From positions 1 through 36,717 of IMG/VR virus record IMGVR_UViG_3300044961_000497: a stretch of DNA of 36,717 nucleotides; one strand, given 5' to 3'. A program made the translations under genes and the position numbers. How positions within the stretch are numbered: the first letter of the stretch is position 1; each line of letters begins with the position of its first letter. Under the pieces are notes generated by a model. That model was not told the DNA's origin. It did not search any database and was given only the letters and a program-made list of their open reading frames with translations. Shown here in pieces: positions 5,134-14,074 of this stretch. This DNA is from a virus.

Positions 5134-7649
5134 ACCCCCGGTACTTCGGAGGCGAGCCGAGGAGCTTCGGGCGTGCGGCTGCGCTTCCGCAAACGACATT
5201 CGCGAGCCTCGTGAAGGAGGTTCTAGGGCACCCCGTGGTGCTCCCGATGACACGGGAGCAGTTCCATGCCCTGCCGGTGCGTGCTCCGCAAGCACCCAAG
5301 GACCAGTCGCGGGCTAAAGCATGTCCGTTCCTGATTCCCGCCACGTTGAAGGATGGTGTGCGGGAGACTGGGAGCGCAATCGAATGCAACCTCGTTTTCG
5401 TTGATATCGACGATTCGGGCCATGCGGAAACGGTCCTCCTCGGCGATCCCGTGAACGCACTGGCACCGTTTGCATTCGCGATCTACCACACGGCCAGCAG
5501 CACCCCGGCGAACCCCCGCTTACGGGTCGTCGTAGCGGCAAATCGCATCCCCGCTGCGCGCTACATCGAAGCGGTGGAACTCGTCGCCAGCATGCTCGGA
5601 CTGCCGGAGGTCACCCGCGAGAGCCGAGTCGTGGTGCAGCCGATGTTCCGTCCGGTCGTGTTTCAGAACGATCCAGAGACGAATCACCCTCTCGTCGTGG
5701 CCCACCTCGAGGGGCGTGAGCTGGAGGAAGCCGATCTGCCCTCCTCCGCCCCAGCGGGAGCACATCCTGACGGATTTCTTGACCTTGTGCAGTCCGCCCG
5801 TCCCCGCGTCGAGGGAGTCACGTTCGAAGTTGCGAAGGAAGCCCTGTCGCACCTCGACCCTGACTGTCCGAGACGCGTGTGGATCGAGGTTGCTGCTGCG
5901 CTCAAACACCAGTTCGGCGAGGATGGTTTGCGCCTCTGGCGCGACTGGAGCGCGAAAGGCAAGAAGTTCGGTGGAGACAAGGAGGTTGAGGTGCAATGGA
6001 AGAGCCTGAAGCCTGCGCCGAAGGGGCGTGCCCCGGTGACCTTCCGCACCGTGCTCAAGTTGGCGGCTGATGCTGGTTGGAACCCGGCCCCGGTCGTGAA
6101 GGCAAACTTCGAGGATGTGCGCAAATGGCTGGAGCAGGCAGATGCGACTGACCTGCTGAGGCAAGGCGTCGAGCGCATTGCCGATGTGCCTCTGTTGTCC
6201 CCCATCGAGCAGGGCGCCCTGATGAACCTGCTGCAAGCCCGACTGAGTCAGCAGGGAGCGAAGGTGAACCGGTCCGACCTGACGAAGCAATTGCGCTCTG
6301 TTGAGGCGTCTCGCCGGGGCAAAGGTGGGGATGATCAACAAGTCGCTGAGTCGGATTTGCCTGCTTGGGCGCGCGGGATTGCCTATGTGACTGAGGGCAA
6401 TCTGTTCTACCGGCACGCAACCGGGCAGAGATGGACTGTCGAAGCAGCGAACAACGCCTTTGCGAGGCACCTGATGACTGGTTCGCAGGAGACCGAAGCA
6501 GATGCCCGTCCGCTCATCCTACCACAGCATTTCCTCCTGAATGTGTGTCGTGTGCCCGTCGTCGATGGGTTTCTCTACGATCCTACGCACCCGCAGGACG
6601 TGTTCGTCAGCTACGACCGCAAGCGGTACCTGAACACCTATCGCCCGACATATCCAGAACCTGATTACGAGCGCAAGGCCGAGGCGGAGGATTTGCTCCG
6701 GATGCACTGTTCGCTTTTGTTCAACTCGAAGCAGGAGGGCGACATGGTCCTAGACTGGTTGGCATACTGCGTTCAGAACCCCGGCGAGAAGATTCTGTGG
6801 GCCGTGCTTTTGCAAGGGGCTGAAGGGTGTGGCAAGAGCGCGTTCTTCGAGATTTTGCGCGCCTGCCTCGGAGATTCGAACGTGAAGCAGGTGCAGGCGC
6901 ACTCGGTGATACATTCACAGTGGACTGAATGGGCCGCTGACTGCCAAGCGGTGGCAATTCCGGAGATACGTGTGATAGGTGAGAACCGTCACCTCGTCAT
7001 GAACAAGTTGAAGACACTCATCGCTGACAAGACGATCGCGATCGACCAGAGGAACCGGGACACTCGGACGGTCCCGAACTTCGCGAATTATTTCTTGACA
7101 ACGAATCACAAAGATGCTCTTGCGCTGACGGAGAACGACCGAAGGTATTACGTTCTGTTTTCCAAGCTACAGTCGAAGGCACAAGTGCGGCAGGTGCTGG
7201 CTACGGGACACTACGGCAGGCTGTTCGACCTGATCAAGCAGTCGCCGGGGGCGTACCGAGCTGCCCTTTTGGACCGCGTCATCTCGCCGTCGTTCAACCC
7301 GATCGTCGCCCCCGATAGCGGGTACAAGGCGGATATGCTCGAAGCAGCTGCAACGCCTCTGCAACGTGCTGTGGAAGAAGTATTTGAGAATCGTGTAAAC
7401 CCGCAGCTTCGGCCAGACTTGGTGAACTTTAAGCTGCTTCGGGATGTGCTGGAAATTGAGTCTTCCGGCCTCGGAAGGTTTTCCGATCAGGCACTTTCGG
7501 CGGTGCTTCGCGACATGGGATTGCAGAAAATCGGTCGCTTGTGCATCAAAGAAAACGAGCGCGCAACCATCTGGGGTGTAACGGGTTACACTCCTGAATC
7601 AGCTGTTTCCGTGATGCAGTCACGCATCGAAGCGGAAGAATTGCTCTGA
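5130..7649 (+). CDS. PrimPol-type primase fused to SF3 helicase
   Basis: An 839-residue replication protein. Residues about 60-210 resemble an archaeo-eukaryotic primase domain, with LVFVDIDDSGH (the acidic metal-binding pair near 91-95) and a downstream RLRVVV strand. Residues about 236-300 match PriCT-2: LDPDCPRRVWIEVAAAL and GLRLWRDWSAKGKKF. The C-terminal half is a phage D5/P4-alpha type superfamily 3 helicase with Walker A LLQGAEGCGKSAFFE (about 560-575), an acidic IPEIR segment as Walker B, and the SF3 asparagine motif FANYFLTTNHKDAL. It should open the origin and prime synthesis. I use the ATG at 5130, which overlaps the HTH gene stop, rather than the ATG at 5100. Confidence 0.92.
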   Translation: MNPRYFGGEPRSFGRAAALPQTTFASLVKEVLGHPVVLPMTREQFHALPVRAPQAPKDQSRAKACPFLIPATLKDGVRETGSAIECNLVFVDIDDSGHAETVLLGDPVNALAPFAFAIYHTASSTPANPRLRVVVAANRIPAARYIEAVELVASMLGLPEVTRESRVVVQPMFRPVVFQNDPETNHPLVVAHLEGRELEEADLPSSAPAGAHPDGFLDLVQSARPRVEGVTFEVAKEALSHLDPDCPRRVWIEVAAALKHQFGEDGLRLWRDWSAKGKKFGGDKEVEVQWKSLKPAPKGRAPVTFRTVLKLAADAGWNPAPVVKANFEDVRKWLEQADATDLLRQGVERIADVPLLSPIEQGALMNLLQARLSQQGAKVNRSDLTKQLRSVEASRRGKGGDDQQVAESDLPAWARGIAYVTEGNLFYRHATGQRWTVEAANNAFARHLMTGSQETEADARPLILPQHFLLNVCRVPVVDGFLYDPTHPQDVFVSYDRKRYLNTYRPTYPEPDYERKAEAEDLLRMHCSLLFNSKQEGDMVLDWLAYCVQNPGEKILWAVLLQGAEGCGKSAFFEILRACLGDSNVKQVQAHSVIHSQWTEWAADCQAVAIPEIRVIGENRHLVMNKLKTLIADKTIAIDQRNRDTRTVPNFANYFLTTNHKDALALTENDRRYYVLFSKLQSKAQVRQVLATGHYGRLFDLIKQSPGAYRAALLDRVISPSFNPIVAPDSGYKADMLEAAATPLQRAVEEVFENRVNPQLRPDLVNFKLLRDVLEIESSGLGRFSDQALSAVLRDMGLQKIGRLCIKENERATIWGVTGYTPESAVSVMQSRIEAEELL

Positions 7650-7692
7650 TTTGTCTTTACAAGTGTCAACAAGTCTCCATTGTTCTCCCCGC

Positions 7693-8280
7693 ATGAAAAT
7701 AACAATCGAAGTCGATCTGTCAGAAACAAAGCTTCAGCAGCTGCTCAAGCTGCTTGCCAACGCCGAGGCTCCGGTCGAGAAGCCCGCACAGGCTCCGGTC
7801 GAAGAGGAGCAACACACTTTCGAGGTGGTGCCTGCGGCTACGCCGGAAGCACCCGCGAAGCGCCGTGGCAGGCCGAAGAAGGTAGAGGCTGAGGCTCCGG
7901 CACCGGTCGCTGAGGCTCCGGCACCGGTCGCTGAGGCTCCTGCACCGGTCGCTGAGGCTCCTGCTCCGGTCGCTGAGGCTCCTGCTCCGGTCGCTGAGGC
8001 TCCTGCTCCGGTCCCGGCTCCTGCCCCCGCACCGGTCGCTGAGGCTCCTGCTCCGGTCCCTGCCCCCGCACCTGCTCCCGCACCAGTCACTGAGGCTCCT
8101 GCTCCGACCCATGACCACAAGGCCACCATGGTGCTCGTGATGAACGAAGCTCGCCGGATCATCGATGCAGGTAAACAAGACGTGCTCGCACAAGCCCTGA
8201 AGGATCGCGGCATCACGCGCACCTCGCTCTGCCCTCCTGAGAAGTCAGCCGAACTGCTCGCGTTCCTCAAGACCGTCTGA
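7693..8280 (+). CDS. AT-hook protein with EAPAPVA repeats
   Basis: A 195-residue protein in three parts. An N-terminal segment (MKITIEVDLSETKLQQLLKLL) is followed by an AT-hook, KRRGRPKK (about residues 55-62). Next comes a low-complexity region of EAPAPVA heptads and PAPAP variants, encoded by 21-bp repeats. The last 45 residues form a helical domain (AGKQDVLAQALKDRGITRTSLCPPEKSAELLAFLKTV). The same three-part plan is common in phage genomes beside single-strand binding proteins and is sometimes mis-annotated as an rRNA biogenesis protein. It probably binds DNA during replication or recombination. The ATG at 7693 is chosen because the protein proper begins there. Confidence 0.85.
   Translation: MKITIEVDLSETKLQQLLKLLANAEAPVEKPAQAPVEEEQHTFEVVPAATPEAPAKRRGRPKKVEAEAPAPVAEAPAPVAEAPAPVAEAPAPVAEAPAPVAEAPAPVPAPAPAPVAEAPAPVPAPAPAPAPVTEAPAPTHDHKATMVLVMNEARRIIDAGKQDVLAQALKDRGITRTSLCPPEKSAELLAFLKTV
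7890..8106. repeat. 21-bp coding repeat (EAPAPVA)
   Basis: Tandem GAGGCTCCTGCTCCGGTCGCT-type units within the AT-hook gene, giving about seven EAPAPVA/EAPAPVP copies interspersed with PAPAP. Units differ mostly at synonymous positions, indicating recent expansion under protein-level constraint. Confidence 0.9.
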
Positions 8281-8282
8281 CC

Positions 8283-9497
8283 ATGGCGCGAGACTACACA
8301 AAGCTGAGCCTTGCACCGTCGGCGGCCAAGACGTGGCTGAGTTGCACCGCGCAACCTGCCTACGTCGTGGCGAACGCGGACCGTTGCCCTCCCGAGACGG
8401 ATACAATCTTCTCGAAGGAGGGCACGGAAGCCCATAGTCATGCTGCTACTGCACTCATTTGCGGCTACATGGAGGAAGCAATCCCCGAGTTGTTTCGGGA
8501 GTCCGTGCGCCAGTGGGTTGACCTCATCGAGGGGCAAATCACTGGGGAAGGACAACTCCTCGTCGAGCGCAAGGTACCGCTGTTCTACCTGCCGGAGCGC
8601 AACGGGACGGTCGATGCAGCTGTCCTGACCGACGAATGTCTATTCGTGAACGACTTCAAGTTCGGGCAAGGTGTCACCGTCGAGGCCAAGGAAAATCCGC
8701 AGTTGACCATCTATGCAGAGTCTTTGATTCGCTCGATGGGGCTGCGCGAGAAGGGCGTTCCCGAACAGTTCGCCGTCGAGGTGAACATCCTGCAACCCCG
8801 CACTCGGGATGGTGAGCCGCTCAAGACCTGGCGCACCACGATCGGCGAGATAGGACTCCTTGCCTCGCGGATCGGCGCTGTCGCCCGGTCGATCATCTCG
8901 GGCAACCCCGAGGTGGTATCGTTTGCTCCATCGAAGGACACGTGTCAGTTCTGTCCGGCCAAGGGCTTTTGTGAAGCCCGTGCCGAAGCGCGCACTCGTC
9001 TACTCGTCGAGGCAGGAGCCAGAGGAAGCAACCCGTTCGACTTGGTGAAGACTGCTTGCCAATTGCCGAAGGAAGCCATGTCGCCCGAGGTGCTACAGGC
9101 GCTTGCTATTGAGCATCTGGAAGGCAATCTTGCGAAGTGGTTGGAAGACGTGGCACAATACGTCCAAAGCCAAGTTGCAGCGGGTTCACCTGACTATCCC
9201 GCCCTCAAGCTCGTCCAGAGCAAGAAGCATCGGGTGTGGCAAGACGAGGCTGAGGTGGAGGCTCTGCTCCAGCCGATCCTGAAGGACAAGCTCTACACGA
9301 TGAAGCTTATCACCCCGTCGCAGGCCGAGAAGCTTCTCAAAGGTTCCAACGAGTTGGAAAAGATTGCGGAACTCGCAGTCACACCGCCGGGAGAACCGGT
9401 GTTAGCACTTTTGTCAGACAAACGTCCGGCAATGTCACCGCCCGCCCTGAGCGACATCTTCGGGGCACCTCTGGAGGAAGGTCATCCTCTGATTTAA
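8283..9497 (+). CDS. DUF2800 family protein, RecB/Cas4-like nuclease
   Basis: A 404-residue protein. The opening LSLAPSAAKTWLSCTAQP is the DUF2800 signature, with one cysteine. A PD-(D/E)XK-type centre follows: GTVDAAVL (about 109-116), then FVNDFKFGQG with Asp-x-Lys (about 124-130) and QLTIYAES. A second cysteine cluster, CQFCPAKGFCEA (about 221-232), together with the N-terminal cysteine, would ligate a 4Fe-4S cluster as in Cas4/AddB. Such proteins accompany the Enc34-type single-strand binding protein and family A polymerase in many phages and are thought to process DNA ends in recombination-linked replication. It starts 3 bases after the upstream stop codon. Confidence 0.9.
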   Translation: MARDYTKLSLAPSAAKTWLSCTAQPAYVVANADRCPPETDTIFSKEGTEAHSHAATALICGYMEEAIPELFRESVRQWVDLIEGQITGEGQLLVERKVPLFYLPERNGTVDAAVLTDECLFVNDFKFGQGVTVEAKENPQLTIYAESLIRSMGLREKGVPEQFAVEVNILQPRTRDGEPLKTWRTTIGEIGLLASRIGAVARSIISGNPEVVSFAPSKDTCQFCPAKGFCEARAEARTRLLVEAGARGSNPFDLVKTACQLPKEAMSPEVLQALAIEHLEGNLAKWLEDVAQYVQSQVAAGSPDYPALKLVQSKKHRVWQDEAEVEALLQPILKDKLYTMKLITPSQAEKLLKGSNELEKIAELAVTPPGEPVLALLSDKRPAMSPPALSDIFGAPLEEGHPLI

Positions 9498-9508
9498 GAC
9501 TAAATACC

Positions 9509-10093
9509 ATGAAAAACGTGAATGTCCAAGTAGTCATCCAGAACGTCCGCCTGAGCTTCCCGTGCTTGTTCAATCCACGGGTTTCGCCGGGTGCTGAAGC
9601 CGGAGCCAAGCCGAAGTACTCTGCTTCGTTCTTGCTTCACAAGAAGAACAATGCTGATGCGATCAAAGCCCTTACGGCAGCAATGCAGAAAGTGCTCGAA
9701 GAGAAGGGTGTGAAGCCCGCGCAACTGAGGAGCAAGTGCCTGCGCGAAGCGGTCGAAGTGGTCTCCTCCGAGACGGGCGAGCCGTACGCCGGATACGATG
9801 CCGACCATGTGGTTCTCTCCACCTCGTCAGTTGAGCGCATCATCGTCTGCGACCAAAGGAACAACCCTGTCACGGAGGAGGATAATCTGTTCTACGCCGG
9901 GTGCTACGTTGACGCAGCGGTGAACATTTACCTCTACGACAAGGTACCCGCTCACGGCAAGCGTCTCGTGGCACAGCTGACGCACGTGCGTTTCCGCCGA
10001 GACGGTGAAGCCTTCGGCGCGAAGAAGAAGGATGCCGCACAAGTGTTCGGCGCACCGGTCGAGGAGGAGAACGCTTCCGAGGGACTCCTATGA
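9509..10093 (+). CDS. Single-stranded DNA-binding protein, DUF2815/Enc34 family
   Basis: A 194-residue protein with the family's features: an N-terminal strand pair VVIQNVRLSFPCLFNP, PKYSASFLLHKKN, a central KALTAAMQKVLEE helix, DNLFYAGCYVDAAVNIYLYD, and a C-terminal acidic tail (VEEENASEGLL) typical of phage single-strand binding proteins that dock partner proteins. It coats single strands for the polymerase and nuclease encoded beside it. The start is preceded by AAATACC. The stop overlaps the next start (ATGA). Confidence 0.92.
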   Translation: MKNVNVQVVIQNVRLSFPCLFNPRVSPGAEAGAKPKYSASFLLHKKNNADAIKALTAAMQKVLEEKGVKPAQLRSKCLREAVEVVSSETGEPYAGYDADHVVLSTSSVERIIVCDQRNNPVTEEDNLFYAGCYVDAAVNIYLYDKVPAHGKRLVAQLTHVRFRRDGEAFGAKKKDAAQVFGAPVEEENASEGLL

Positions 10094-10380
10094 AATCGCT
10101 TGTCAAACAGTTCGCTGATCTTGCTCGCAAAGACCCGCTCGTCATGTCGGAACTCTGTGAGGAGCTTGGCGAGGAGCGTTTTGCGTTCTGCTTGTCCTAC
10201 GTCGGGGTGCGCTACGATCCTTGTGCTCTCGGAAAGATACAGAGCGCCATCGACGAGCTGAAGGATCGCTTGGACGACATCGACAATGCCGCTGGGTGCG
10301 TGCCTCTCGATCGTGAAGCCATGCGGCTCCGTCGGCTCGAATACTTCGCGGACCAAGTGGAGATGGCGCTCGATGCCTGA
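10090..10380 (+). CDS. Small helical protein of unknown function
   Basis: A 96-residue, mostly helical acidic protein (FADLARKDPLVMSELCEELGEERFAFCLSYVG; IDELKDRLDDIDNAA; LRRLEYFADQVEMAL). It lies between the single-strand binding protein and the polymerase, overlapping both (ATGA at its start, 8 bases at its end). A GAGGGA stretch precedes its start. It may be a replication accessory protein by position; the sequence shows no known motif. Confidence 0.8.
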   Translation: MKSLVKQFADLARKDPLVMSELCEELGEERFAFCLSYVGVRYDPCALGKIQSAIDELKDRLDDIDNAAGCVPLDREAMRLRRLEYFADQVEMALDA

Positions 10381-12265
10381 TTGCTATCACATCGACTTCG
10401 AGACCTATTCGCCTGTCGATCTGCCGTCCTGCGGGGCATACGCCTACGCAGAGCAGGCCGAGGTGTTGGTCTTGGCGATTGCACTGAATGAGGGGGAACC
10501 GGTTTTAGCCCGGACCCCCGAGGGGCAGCGACTGATCGAGCAACTGAGAGCTGACCCGGAAGCACTCGTCTATGCGCACAACGCACAATTTGAGCGTGCA
10601 ATAGTGCGCTATGCCGCCACGGGGCTGGAGTTTCTGCGGGATCGTCCGGATGCTTGGCGATGCACCGCCGCGATGGCGAGAAAAGCCAGTATTCCCACCT
10701 CGCTGGAGCAGTGCGCCAATTACCTTGGACTGGCCGCGAAGAAAGACGCCAGCGGCAAGCAGCTGATCAAACTTTTCTCTGTGCCCCAGAAGGACGGCAC
10801 AAGGGTTCGTCCGGAGGACCGTCCGGAAGAGTTTCGCCAGTTTGAGGAGTACTGCCTTCAGGACGTGCGGGTTGAGCAGCAAATTCACCGAGCGCTCAAG
10901 GCATTCGAATTCGCTGGAATCACCCTCGAAGGCTGGCTGGTGGATGGCCGAATGAACGACCGAGGCATACCCGTCGATATAGTGGCTCTGGATGCGGCTA
11001 TCGACCGCGTGACAAAAGCTTTCGAGGCGGCTGACCGAGAGTTTCGGGAGTTGACTGGTCTCAATGTCACGCAGACGCAAAAGCTGACAGCCTATTTCAA
11101 GCTTCCGAACCTACAGGCGAAGACGGTCGAGGACGCGCTCAAAGCCGACCCGGGCAATCGCGCGCTCGCCCTCTATAGCCAAGTGCAGTTTGCTGCCGCG
11201 AAGAAGGTGCACGCCTTCCGCCGGTGGGCAAACTCCGACGGACGGATGCGCGGGGTGTTCACCTTTCACGGTGCGCGCACGGGACGCTGGAGCGCAGGCG
11301 GGCCACAAATGCAGAATCTGAAGAAGCCGACGATCGAGCACACCGAGCTGGCCTACGACTGTCTCAAGCGCGGGTGGACCGCAGAAGAGCTTGGGGTGCT
11401 GTGGGACGCGCCTGAGATGGAGATTGTAGCCTCCTGTATCCGTCACTTTGTGCAGGATTCTGTGCCTCTTTTGGATGCTGACTTCGCCTCTATCGAGGCG
11501 AGGATCGTTTGCTGGCTTGCGGGGCAGGAGGATGCAATCGACCGGTTTCGCAACGGTGTCGATGCCTACCGGCACATGGCAGCTGCGATCTTCAAGCGCC
11601 CCGCCGAGTCGTTCGGGTCGAAGTCGAAGGAGCGCCAACTCGGGAAGGCTGCTGTGCTCGGTTGCGGGTTTGGCATGGGTGCAAGCAAGTTCCTCTCGAC
11701 CTGCCATGCGTGGGGAATGTCTTTCGTTGACGACGATCTGGCTGAGCAGGCTGTCCAAGCCTACCGGGACACGCACCCGAGGGTGCGCGACTTGTGGTAC
11801 TCGTGCGAACGGGCCGCCAAGCGTGCCATCCTGACGGGCATTGAATCGTCTGCGGGCAAACTGGCGTACTTTCGCCGGAAGACCGCCGGGAAGATGTTCC
11901 TGTTCTGTCGCTTGCCGTCCGGCAGGTGTATAGCCTACCCGGAGCCGGACGTGGTGGACGGTCGCATCACGTTCGCGGGTTACCCCCCGTCCTCGCAGGT
12001 CTGGGGGCGAGTCGAGACCTACGGGGGCAAACTCGTCGAGAATGCCACACAAGCGGTCGCGGCCTGCTGCATGATGCACGGCGCATCTCAAGCTATGGCA
12101 AAAGGGTTCGACCTGTTTGCTCTGATACACGACCAGGCGCTCGCATCGAAGCGAGACGGGCAGACTGCCAAAGACTTCGGAACCGTGCTGGCCTCGCTGC
12201 CTGACTGGGCCGCCGGACTGCCGTTGGTCGCTGAAGCTGAAGAGGTTAGGATGTTTACAAAATGA
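10373..12265 (+). CDS. Family A DNA polymerase with 3'-5' exonuclease domain
   Basis: A 630-residue replicative polymerase. Exonuclease motifs: CYHIDFETYS (Asp8, Glu10), LVYAHNAQFER (about 66-75) and YCLQDVRVE (about 160-168). Polymerase motifs: A is LDADFASIEARIVCWLAGQ (about 366-384), B is RQLGKAAVLGCGFGMG (about 421-436), and C is ALIHDQALA (about 583-591). Motif C reads His-Asp-Gln where Pol I has His-Asp-Glu. I use the ATG at 10373 because the exonuclease domain begins there; upstream in-frame sequence is the shadow of the preceding gene. It is encoded between the single-strand binding protein and VRR-NUC, as in many phage replication cassettes. Confidence 0.95.
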   Translation: MPDCYHIDFETYSPVDLPSCGAYAYAEQAEVLVLAIALNEGEPVLARTPEGQRLIEQLRADPEALVYAHNAQFERAIVRYAATGLEFLRDRPDAWRCTAAMARKASIPTSLEQCANYLGLAAKKDASGKQLIKLFSVPQKDGTRVRPEDRPEEFRQFEEYCLQDVRVEQQIHRALKAFEFAGITLEGWLVDGRMNDRGIPVDIVALDAAIDRVTKAFEAADREFRELTGLNVTQTQKLTAYFKLPNLQAKTVEDALKADPGNRALALYSQVQFAAAKKVHAFRRWANSDGRMRGVFTFHGARTGRWSAGGPQMQNLKKPTIEHTELAYDCLKRGWTAEELGVLWDAPEMEIVASCIRHFVQDSVPLLDADFASIEARIVCWLAGQEDAIDRFRNGVDAYRHMAAAIFKRPAESFGSKSKERQLGKAAVLGCGFGMGASKFLSTCHAWGMSFVDDDLAEQAVQAYRDTHPRVRDLWYSCERAAKRAILTGIESSAGKLAYFRRKTAGKMFLFCRLPSGRCIAYPEPDVVDGRITFAGYPPSSQVWGRVETYGGKLVENATQAVAACCMMHGASQAMAKGFDLFALIHDQALASKRDGQTAKDFGTVLASLPDWAAGLPLVAEAEEVRMFTK

Positions 12266-12573
12266 AAGAGAAAGACGTCGAAGCCGCGATCCGCGAGTAC
12301 GCACGCACTCGTGATGTGCTCTGTTTGAAGTTTGTGTCACCCGGTTCGGCGGGTGTTCCCGACCGCGTCCTTATTGGGCGCATGCAAGTGGCCTTCCTCG
12401 AAGTAAAACGCCCCGGGTGCACACTCCGCCCGCTGCAACGAGCTTGGGTGTCGAGGCTGAACGGGCGTGGCGTCTGGTGCGGCTGGGTGTCGTCCATCGA
12501 GGAGGGGAAAGCTGCCGTCGATGCGGTAGTGGCCTGTTCCTATGCTCGTTGGCGGGAGGCGGTGAAGTTATGA
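12262..12573 (+). CDS. VRR-NUC domain nuclease
   Basis: A 103-residue stand-alone VRR-NUC protein. It has an N-terminal Glu helix (KDVEAAIREYARTRDV), GSAGVPDRVLIG (catalytic Asp, about residues 32-35), VAFLEVKRPGCTLRPLQRAW (Glu-x-Lys, about 45-52, then the conserved Gln) and a Trp-containing end. Members cut or resolve DNA; the phage versions may act as junction or flap nucleases. ATGA overlaps join it to the polymerase upstream and the SNF2 helicase downstream, an arrangement seen in many phages. Confidence 0.93.
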   Translation: MKEKDVEAAIREYARTRDVLCLKFVSPGSAGVPDRVLIGRMQVAFLEVKRPGCTLRPLQRAWVSRLNGRGVWCGWVSSIEEGKAAVDAVVACSYARWREAVKL

Positions 12574-13910
12574 TCTACACCCCTGAGCCGTACCAAGTCA
12601 GAGGCACGCAGTGGATTCTGGACCATCCCCGGGCCGCCTTGTTCGCTGAGATGGGGCTTGGCAAGACTGCGATGACGTTGGATGCCATAGACACTCTCTT
12701 CACGGACTGCTTGATCAAGGGCGTTCTCATCGTGGCCCCGGTGCGAGTTGCCTCCTTGCAGTGGCCGAACGAGATTCGGCAGTGGGACAAGTTTCGTTGG
12801 CTGAGGCACGCGGATTTACGCACTAAACGAGGTTGGGACGTGCTCCGGCGCAAAGGAGCGCTCGTCTACACGATCAGCTATGAGATGCTGCCAAAACTCG
12901 CGAAGGAATACCTGTTTGGGAACCACGATGTTGCCTTTGACTGCGTGGTGTTTGACGAGCTGAGCAAGGCAAAAAACCACGAGTCGAGGCGGATCAAAGC
13001 GCTCAAACCATACCTGCCGAAGTTCCGCCGGAGGATCGGACTGACCGGAACGCCGGTGCCGAACAGCTATCTCGACTTGTGGGCGCAAATCTCTCTGCTC
13101 GACGATGGTGCGGCACTTGGGACGAGCTTCTATGCCTACCGAAGCCGGTTCTTCAGTAGCGACTACATGGGGTACTCGTGGACACTGAACAAAGGGTGCA
13201 AGGAGCTGATCGACGAACGTGTGGCGCGAGTTGCCCTGACTCTTCGTGCTTCGGACTACTTGGACATTCCAGACACGCGGACCGAGGACATCGAGGTGGT
13301 AATGCCCTCGGAGGCGATGCACGCCTACAAGGAGCTTGAGAAGGAGCTTCTGGTGCGACTGAAAAGCGGGGAAGTCGAGGCGCTTTCGGCTGCCGCGCTC
13401 GTGAACAAGTTGCTTCAGATAGCTTCCGGAGTCGTCTATGACGCAGAGCGCAACGTTCATCACGTGCATGACGCAAAGCTGAAGGCATTGGGAACCCTGC
13501 TTAAGGAAGTTAAGGAACCGGTTCTGGTTGCCACGAACTTCATACATGAACGGGATGCTGTGCTACGCGCATTCCCGCAAGCCAAGGCGTGGTCCGACGA
13601 GTTGTTGGCCCCTTGGAATCGCGGGGAAGTGCCGATGCTGGTGTCTCACCCCGCTTCGATCGGTCACGGGCTGAACTTGCAGCATGGCGGCAGAACCGTT
13701 GTGTGGTTCAGCCCGACGTGGTCGAGAGAACTCTACGACCAATTCAATGCACGAGTAGCCCGCAAAGGGCAAACGAAGACGCCTCAGGTTTTTCGTCTTG
13801 TCGCCAGCGGTACGGCTGACGAGGCTGTGTTGGAGGCGCTCCGGCAAAAGCACGACACACAAAGCGGCCTCTTGGCTTCACTGGCCGCGCTTCAGACACT
13901 TCGAACATGA
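12570..13910 (+). CDS. SNF2-family DEAD-like helicase/ATPase
   Basis: A 446-residue superfamily 2 protein. The Q-like start YTPEPYQVRGTQWILDHPRAAL is followed by Walker A AEMGLGKTAMT (about 26-36), motif Ia IVAPVRVAS, motif II VVFDELSKAKN (DELS instead of DEAH, about 127-137) and motif III GLTGTPVPNS. The second RecA lobe has HGLNLQHGGRTVVWFSPTWSR and QFNARVARKGQT (motifs V and VI). It translocates on duplex DNA and may remodel protein-DNA complexes during replication. The ATG at 12570 overlaps the VRR-NUC stop; earlier in-frame sequence is a shadow. Confidence 0.93.
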   Translation: MIYTPEPYQVRGTQWILDHPRAALFAEMGLGKTAMTLDAIDTLFTDCLIKGVLIVAPVRVASLQWPNEIRQWDKFRWLRHADLRTKRGWDVLRRKGALVYTISYEMLPKLAKEYLFGNHDVAFDCVVFDELSKAKNHESRRIKALKPYLPKFRRRIGLTGTPVPNSYLDLWAQISLLDDGAALGTSFYAYRSRFFSSDYMGYSWTLNKGCKELIDERVARVALTLRASDYLDIPDTRTEDIEVVMPSEAMHAYKELEKELLVRLKSGEVEALSAAALVNKLLQIASGVVYDAERNVHHVHDAKLKALGTLLKEVKEPVLVATNFIHERDAVLRAFPQAKAWSDELLAPWNRGEVPMLVSHPASIGHGLNLQHGGRTVVWFSPTWSRELYDQFNARVARKGQTKTPQVFRLVASGTADEAVLEALRQKHDTQSGLLASLAALQTLRT

Positions 13911-14074
13911 CACCATCGATCTATACCATGCGCCGAATGACAGGCTGCTGCTCGTATTGCCGCTGCGCGGGCGGATTCCACATGAACGGCTGCCCGAATG
14001 AGCCGGAGGATCACGAGCCGGAGGAACGCGAGGAAGAATCACCTGACGAGCTTGTTCACGATGACACACACTGA
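13907..14074 (+). CDS. Cysteine-rich acidic microprotein
   Basis: A 55-residue product. The N-terminal part contains MTGCCSYCRCAGGFHMNGC, six cysteines plus a histidine that could form a small zinc-binding knuckle, followed by a Glu/Asp-rich tail (EPEDHEPEEREEESPDELVHDD). It overlaps the helicase stop (ATGA) and runs 14 bases into the methylase gene, which fits a genuine coupled gene. Function unknown. The 3' end holds one copy of the 16-bp direct repeat described at 14039. Confidence 0.7.
   Translation: MTPSIYTMRRMTGCCSYCRCAGGFHMNGCPNEPEDHEPEEREEESPDELVHDDTH
14039..14054. repeat. 16-bp direct repeat, left copy
   Basis: TCACCTGACGAGCTTG, found again at 15058-15073. The two copies flank the adenine methylase gene almost exactly. 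Confidence 0.8.

Noticed and set aside
5520-6470. 316-codon minus-strand frame opposite the primase-helicase
   Set aside because: It is the mirror of a conserved gene in GC-rich DNA, with no recognisable domain.
7734-8555. 273-codon minus-strand frame opposite the AT-hook gene
   Set aside because: It reflects the coding repeat (Gly/Ala/Thr repeats) and runs into the DUF2800 gene.
11111-12340. 409-codon minus-strand frame opposite the DNA polymerase
   Set aside because: It is antisense to catalytic motifs of the polymerase, has biased composition, and lies against the direction of the operon.
12417-12569. N-terminal extension of the SNF2 helicase
   Set aside because: The extra residues are the shadow of the VRR-NUC gene; the ATGA-coupled start at 12570 begins right at the helicase domain.
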